Below are positions 43,675 to 47,672 of a DNA stretch of 47,672 bases, one piece after another. Origin of the DNA: Novosphingobium sp. (lineage in GTDB: Bacteria; Pseudomonadota; Alphaproteobacteria; Sphingomonadales; Sphingomonadaceae). Every line of letters begins with the position of its first letter. The stretch's first letter is position 1. The stretch is taken from positions 1 through 47,672 of the forward strand of contig NZ_JAIXPP010000104.1 in the NCBI RefSeq assembly GCF_027486195.1, read 5' to 3'. The position numbers and the translations under genes were made by a program. The notes beneath the pieces are model-generated. The model was not told where the DNA came from. It saw nothing but the letters and a program-made list of their open reading frames with translations, and did no database searches.

Positions 43675-44730
43675 ATGGTGGATCAGCCCGGGCGGGATGC
43701 CGCAGCCGCGCTGCACGGGTCGGCCCCTTCTTCCGCGCTGGCCCCCGCGCTGTCTGTCGTCGTGCCATGCTATAACGAAGCCGAAGGGCTTCAGGAACTG
43801 CACCGCCGGCTGGTGGCCGCGATCGAACCCATCTTCGCACAGGATTTCGAGATCGTTCTCGTCAACGATGGTTCACGCGATGCGACCTGGGCGGGCATGG
43901 TCGCGCTCTCGGATGCCGATCCGCGCGTGCTCTGCGTCAATCTGGCGCGCAATCACGGGCATCAGCTCGCGCTGACGGCTGGCCTCGCGCAGGCGGCCGG
44001 CGAGCTGGTCTTCGTTCTCGATGCCGATCTGCAAGACCCGCCCGAACTGATCGGCCCGATGCTCGAGCTGATCCGCGCCGGCAACGATGTCGTCTATGGC
44101 CAACGCCGCAAGCGTGACGGCGAGACCGCGTTCAAGCGCGCGACCGCCGCTGCGTTCTACCGCGTGCTCGACCGGCTCGTCGATGTCGATATCCCGCGAG
44201 ATACCGGCGATTTCCGGCTGATGACGCGCCGGGTCCTCAATGTGCTGCAGGCCATGCCGGAGCGCTACCGGTTCGTGCGCGGCATGGTCAGCTGGGTCGG
44301 TTTCAAGCAGGTAGCCCTGCCCTATGACCGCGATGCGCGTTTTGCGGGCGAGACCAAGTATCCGCTGCACAAGATGATTTCCTTCGCGATCGACGCAATC
44401 ACCAGCTTCTCTGTCGCGCCCTTGCGCATCGCTTCGTGGATGGGTGTCTGCGCCGGAATCGGGGCGATGCTCATGCTGACTTACGTACTCGGCGCGTGGG
44501 TCATGGGCTATGCGATCAGCGGCTGGACCTCGACGCTGGCGGTCATTCTCGTGCTGGGGTCCACCCAGCTGATGATCCTCGGCATCATGGGCGAGTACCT
44601 CGGCCGCATGTACATGGAAGCCAAGCGCCGCCCGCTCTATGTCATCGACGAAGTGCATGGGGTGCGCGGCGTGCGCGGCAATGCCGTCCACCAGCTTCAC
44701 GACACCATCAGGGAGCGAGTCCATGGGTGA
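43675..44730 (+). CDS. GT2 glycosyltransferase, polyprenyl-phosphate type
   Basis: This 351-residue protein has a GT-A catalytic domain. VVVPCYNEAEGL is the N-terminal strand, VNDGSRDATW is the nucleotide-binding DG block, and VLDADLQDPPE is the DXD-type motif. RFVRGMVSWVGFKQ and AGETKYPLHKM are typical of DPM1/GtrB/ArnC enzymes. Two C-terminal transmembrane helices lie at about 235-310. It should transfer a sugar to undecaprenyl phosphate at the inner membrane. ATG 43675 with AGGAGA 7 nt upstream is preferred over upstream ATGs. It is followed by a methyltransferase and a multi-pass membrane protein, suggesting an envelope-glycan modification set. Confidence 0.88.
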   Translation: MVDQPGRDAAAALHGSAPSSALAPALSVVVPCYNEAEGLQELHRRLVAAIEPIFAQDFEIVLVNDGSRDATWAGMVALSDADPRVLCVNLARNHGHQLALTAGLAQAAGELVFVLDADLQDPPELIGPMLELIRAGNDVVYGQRRKRDGETAFKRATAAAFYRVLDRLVDVDIPRDTGDFRLMTRRVLNVLQAMPERYRFVRGMVSWVGFKQVALPYDRDARFAGETKYPLHKMISFAIDAITSFSVAPLRIASWMGVCAGIGAMLMLTYVLGAWVMGYAISGWTSTLAVILVLGSTQLMILGIMGEYLGRMYMEAKRRPLYVIDEVHGVRGVRGNAVHQLHDTIRERVHG

Positions 44731-45433
44731 AACCATGCCGCTGCACGCAGATGCAGAATTCGACAGGGTTGCGCAGGATTACCGCGCCCAGCACGCCCAT
44801 TCGACCGGCGTTTCGGAAGACGCGCTGGACTACTTCGCCAGCTACAAGATCGAGTATGTACAGCAACTGTGGCGCGAACGGGGCCGCAGTCCGCGCACGA
44901 TCATGGATTTTGGCGCCGGGATCGGCAACGCGCTCGCCCCGATGCACGAGGCCTTTCCGGAGGCCGAGATCATCGCCCTCGACGTCTCGCGCGCCAGCCT
45001 CGATCTCGTCGACACGCAGGCGATCCCGAACGTGCGCACCCTCGCCTATGATGGGCTCAAGGTTCCGCTGCCCGATGCGAGCCTCGACTGCATTTTCATC
45101 GCCTGCGTGTTCCACCACATTCCGGCTGAACATCACGTCGCGCTGCTTGCCGAACTGCGCCGCGTGCTGCGGCCCGACGGGGTGCTCGTACTGTTCGAGC
45201 ACAACCCGCTAAACCCCCTCACCCGCCTTGCCGTTGCGCGCTGCGAGTTCGACCGCGATGCCGTGCTGATCGGCGCGCGCGAAATGCGGCGGCGGCTGGT
45301 GGCCGGCGGCTTCGTCCGCGCGGCGAGCAAGTTCTGCCTGTTCTTTCCGCCGGCGCTCGGGCTGCTTCGCCCGCTGGAGCGCTTTCTCGGCTGGCTTCCG
45401 CTCGGCGCGCAGTACCACCTCGTCGGCAGCTGA
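44723..45433 (+). CDS. SAM-dependent methyltransferase, class I
   Basis: This 236-residue protein has the SAM motif DFGAGIGNALAPM near 63-75, an acidic ALDVS after the second strand, and FIACVFHHI with the motif-IV position. LRRVLRPDGVLVLFEHN completes the fold. The ATG at 44723 overlaps the GT2 gene by 8 nt with GGGAGCGAG upstream. The C-terminal FCLFFPPALGLLRPLERFLGWLPLGAQYHL is amphipathic or hydrophobic and may contact the membrane. A lipid-linked sugar or glycan substrate is suggested by its neighbour only. Confidence 0.85.
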   Translation: MGETMPLHADAEFDRVAQDYRAQHAHSTGVSEDALDYFASYKIEYVQQLWRERGRSPRTIMDFGAGIGNALAPMHEAFPEAEIIALDVSRASLDLVDTQAIPNVRTLAYDGLKVPLPDASLDCIFIACVFHHIPAEHHVALLAELRRVLRPDGVLVLFEHNPLNPLTRLAVARCEFDRDAVLIGAREMRRRLVAGGFVRAASKFCLFFPPALGLLRPLERFLGWLPLGAQYHLVGS

Positions 45434-45488
45434 GCGCAGGTTCCCAACATTTCTGCCCAGCGGGATTGCGTTAACCATACCTTGAGGG

Positions 45489-47066
45489 GTGCTGCGTATC
45501 CTGTCCGGGATGCTCAACCCACCCTTGCCCGCAATCGGTGCCGAGGCACCCGCTGACCTAACCCGCGCGCGCACCGTGCTGCTGGAAAGCAGGACCTTGG
45601 CGCTGGGCCTGGTCGGCTTCCTGCTGCTCGATCAGGTCCTGCTGCTGGCCTTGCTCGGGCTTTCCCCGCTTGTTGTCAGTGGAGCAGCGGCCGGTTCGGC
45701 CGCACTGTGCGCCGCGCTCTGGCGGCTGCGCGGATGGGGCGAGGGCGCTGCGGTGCAGCCGCGCACCCTTGGCCTGCTGTTTGCGGGCGCGCTTGTCCTG
45801 TTCATCCTTGGCGGTGAAGGGAGCTTTTTCTACGCGAACACCGATTGGCAAGTTCGCTACGCCGTCCTCAACGACCTTGTCTCCCACCCCTGGCCCTGGG
45901 TCTACGAGACCGCTGGCGGGCTGACCATGCTGCGCTGCCCGGTGGGCATCTATCTGGTTCCCGCGCTCGTCGGAAAGCTTGCCGGACCATGGGCGGCGCA
46001 GCTCGCGCTGCTGGTGCAGGATGCCGCGCTGCTGACCGGCCTCGTCGCGCTTGCTGCACCTATCTTCTCGGGCATTAGGCGCCCTTGGATCACCCTGCTG
46101 CTGGTGCTGGGCTCCAGCGGGCTCGATGTCATCGGGCAGCGCCTTTATGGCGGCAGCGTGCTGGTCCATCTCGAACAGTGGGACGAGATGCAGTATACGG
46201 CGGTGGTAACGCTGGCCTATTGGGTCCCGCAGCACGCGCTGGCCGGATGGATCGGGGCCGCGTTCTACCTCAGCTGGCGCGCTGGCAAGCTGCCGCTCGC
46301 TGCGCTGCTGTGCCTCGTTCCCGCACTCGCGCTGATGTCGCCGCTTGGCGGGCTGGGCATCGTGCCGTTCGTGATCGCGGCGTCCTTGTCCGAACTTGTG
46401 GCCCGGCGCATCGGCATCGCCGAGATCGCCTTGCCCGCGGTTTCGGTCGCGCTCGCCCTGCCCTCCCTGCTCTATCTGGCCAGCGGCCTTGGCGGGGTCT
46501 CGACCGGGACCTCGCATTATGCGGTGGAAGTCTACGTCCTGTTCTATCTGGTCGAGGTCGTGCCGTTCCTGTGCGTGGTGTGGCTCTCGCGCGGATCATG
46601 GAACCTTGACCGGGTGACCGTGCTGCTGAGCGTTGCGATGCTGCTGGTGCTGCCGTTCGGCCGGGTCGGCGAGAAGATCGACTTCATGATGCGAGTCTCG
46701 ATTCCCTCGCTCGTCTTCATCGCCATCGTCATGGCCGGCGTGCTTCGGTCCTCCCCCGCCGCGCAGGACAAGGACGGAAAAGCCGCCCGCCGGATTGCGA
46801 TCTGCCTGTTCCTGATCGGCCTTGCGGTGCCCATCGGCGAAACGGCGCGCGCCATTCTGCTGCCTCGCGCGCCCGAAGTGCGCTGCGGCTACTACGGCGT
46901 CGTGCCGACAGGTTACGCCACCTACATCGCGCCTTATGACCGGATGATCGGCGCGATTCGCCCCGAACACCCCGCGATTGTGCCGATCCGGGAACCCTCC
47001 AAGTGCTGGGATATCGCCTGGCCGGACGCCGCAAGGCCCGGTTTTCCGGAGTATGTGCCGCTATGA
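45489..47066 (+). CDS. Multi-pass integral membrane protein, unknown function
   Basis: This 525-residue protein has about twelve hydrophobic segments separated by short loops, with a larger soluble part after the first two helices (FFYANTDWQVRYAVLNDL) and at the C-terminus. The shape resembles GT-C-fold glycosyltransferases such as PMT-like or ArnT-like enzymes. No acidic catalytic pair could be fixed with confidence; DW near 118 is a candidate. It starts at GTG 45489 with TTGAGGG upstream, or at ATG 45510. It follows the GT2 and methyltransferase genes, so transfer of a lipid-linked sugar is plausible. I do not recognise the family. Confidence 0.7.
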   Translation: MLRILSGMLNPPLPAIGAEAPADLTRARTVLLESRTLALGLVGFLLLDQVLLLALLGLSPLVVSGAAAGSAALCAALWRLRGWGEGAAVQPRTLGLLFAGALVLFILGGEGSFFYANTDWQVRYAVLNDLVSHPWPWVYETAGGLTMLRCPVGIYLVPALVGKLAGPWAAQLALLVQDAALLTGLVALAAPIFSGIRRPWITLLLVLGSSGLDVIGQRLYGGSVLVHLEQWDEMQYTAVVTLAYWVPQHALAGWIGAAFYLSWRAGKLPLAALLCLVPALALMSPLGGLGIVPFVIAASLSELVARRIGIAEIALPAVSVALALPSLLYLASGLGGVSTGTSHYAVEVYVLFYLVEVVPFLCVVWLSRGSWNLDRVTVLLSVAMLLVLPFGRVGEKIDFMMRVSIPSLVFIAIVMAGVLRSSPAAQDKDGKAARRIAICLFLIGLAVPIGETARAILLPRAPEVRCGYYGVVPTGYATYIAPYDRMIGAIRPEHPAIVPIREPSKCWDIAWPDAARPGFPEYVPL

Positions 47067-47087
47067 TGGGCCTCCACCGCCCTCGGC

Positions 47088-47108
47088 TTTCGCAGCGTCT
47101 GTGCGAAA
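47088..47108 (+). terminator. Weak hairpin after the membrane protein gene
   Basis: TTTCGCA and TGCGAAA form a perfect 7-bp stem with a 7-nt loop, 22 nt past the stop. No T-run follows, so termination is uncertain. Confidence 0.4.
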
Positions 47109-47220
47109 TCGGGATCAGTTTAGGAAATCCTGAAGGTTTCGGCGGTATTCACCACGCATCGGAAGATCGTGCTGACCATTGTCGGCGCAAACCTACCGTT
47201 ACGAGAACAGGGAAATCTGC

Positions 47221-47672
47221 ATGAGCGCATTTGGCCGCAAGTCCGGAGTCAGTGGGGGCAGCACTGCCATGCGCCCCTCGTTCGGCGTGGCGCGTCCGAT
47301 GAAATCGGGCGAAGGTTCGGCAGCACCTATTCCGGTGCCGATGGGGGGCGAACAGTTCCCGCCGCTTCCGAACATGGACGCCGCCGATTCCGGGGCAAAC
47401 AACAAGTCGGATGCGCTGACGCGGCTTGCTGACCGTGCCAACGGGGTCAACGAGCCGGGCTATCAGGCAGAGGGCTTCGAGGCGTCGGTCCACAAGATCA
47501 AGGAACAGGTGCTCCCGCGCCTGCTCGAACGCGTCGATCCCGAAGCGGCGGCAACGCTGACCAAGGAAGAGCTTTCCGAGGAATTCCGCCCGATCATCAT
47601 GGAAGTCCTGGCCGAGCTCAAGGTCACGCTCAACCGGCGCGAACAGTTCGCGCTGGAAAAGGTGCTGATCGA
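47221..47672 (+). CDS. cpaF: CpaF/TadA-type pilus assembly ATPase (partial, N-terminus only)
   Basis: About 150 residues are visible before the right edge. A low-complexity N-terminus rich in Gly, Pro and Ser is followed by VHKIKEQVLPRLLERVDPEAAATLTKEELSEEFRPIIMEVLAELKVTLNRREQFALEKVLI (given in part), which matches the N-terminal domain of CpaF. CpaF is the hexameric ATPase of the Flp/Tad pilus secretion system. The Walker A region lies outside the window. AGGGAAA precedes the ATG. Other cpa/tad genes are presumably downstream. The gene is unrelated to the catabolic loci. Confidence 0.82.
   Translation, partial: MSAFGRKSGVSGGSTAMRPSFGVARPMKSGEGSAAPIPVPMGGEQFPPLPNMDAADSGANNKSDALTRLADRANGVNEPGYQAEGFEASVHKIKEQVLPRLLERVDPEAAATLTKEELSEEFRPIIMEVLAELKVTLNRREQFALEKVLI

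Noticed and set aside
1..47672. CRISPR array, tRNA/rRNA genes or insertion sequence
   Set aside because: No regularly spaced repeats, no tRNA-like cloverleaf and no transposase were seen. The only tandem repeats are the short ones reported.

Overview
The window is high-GC DNA from an alphaproteobacterium, most likely Novosphingobium or a close relative in the Sphingomonadaceae. The case rests on gene content: an Entner-Doudoroff set in the order zwf-pgl-edd-glk (glf-zwf-edd-glk is the Zymomonas order), large SusC-less TonB receptors, a PrnA-type halogenase in a glucan operon, and many short-chain dehydrogenases and aromatic-catabolism families. No rRNA, tRNA, insertion sequence or CRISPR array was seen.

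Region 1 (about 1-19,620) handles alpha-glucans. A TonB receptor is followed, through two strong hairpins, by a five-gene chain in which each gene overlaps the next by 4 nt: PrnA-like halogenase, secreted GH13 amylase, cytoplasmic GH13 alpha-glucosidase, exported GH97 glucosidase, exported esterase. zwf-pgl-edd-glk come next and feed glucose into the Entner-Doudoroff pathway. Divergently placed are a LacI-family regulator and an SLC45-like sugar MFS carrier. A palindrome with core GCATACGTATGC recurs, with mismatches, before the receptor, the carrier and zwf, which suggests one LacI regulon. A PaaG-like crotonase is cut by the left edge.

Region 2 (about 19,620-36,840, all minus strand) looks like an aromatic or alkylphenol side-chain catabolic locus. 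It contains an MDR reductase, a VOC protein, an MFS carrier with an in-frame amber codon, an AraC regulator, a second TonB receptor, three tandem cupins resembling 2,4'-dihydroxyacetophenone dioxygenase, a Rieske oxygenase, an SDR, a cytochrome c and a Tat-exported PchF/VAO-type flavoprotein, an exported metallo-hydrolase, a second SDR, a Zn alcohol dehydrogenase, a SnoaL-like protein and a third SDR. A 15-bp direct repeat with 22-bp period sits just upstream of a candidate -35 box of the receptor promoter, as expected for an AraC-type activator. An IclR regulator ends the run.

Region 3 (36,981-42,330, plus strand) is a compact operon: UPF0261/Tm-1-like ATP-binding protein, biotin carrier, biotin carboxylase, pyruvate-carboxylase-like carboxyltransferase and HAD phosphatase. 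Its logic resembles the phosphorylation-carboxylation-dephosphorylation route known for acetovanillone, but no dikinase is present and UPF0261 occupies the kinase position. With region 2 it suggests a route from 4-alkylphenols through aryl ketones. This is the most interesting system in the window and it is an inference.

Region 4 (42,327-47,672) holds an HNH protein, an EamA transporter, a polyprenyl-phosphate-type GT2 glycosyltransferase, a methyltransferase, a multi-pass membrane protein and the 5' part of cpaF.
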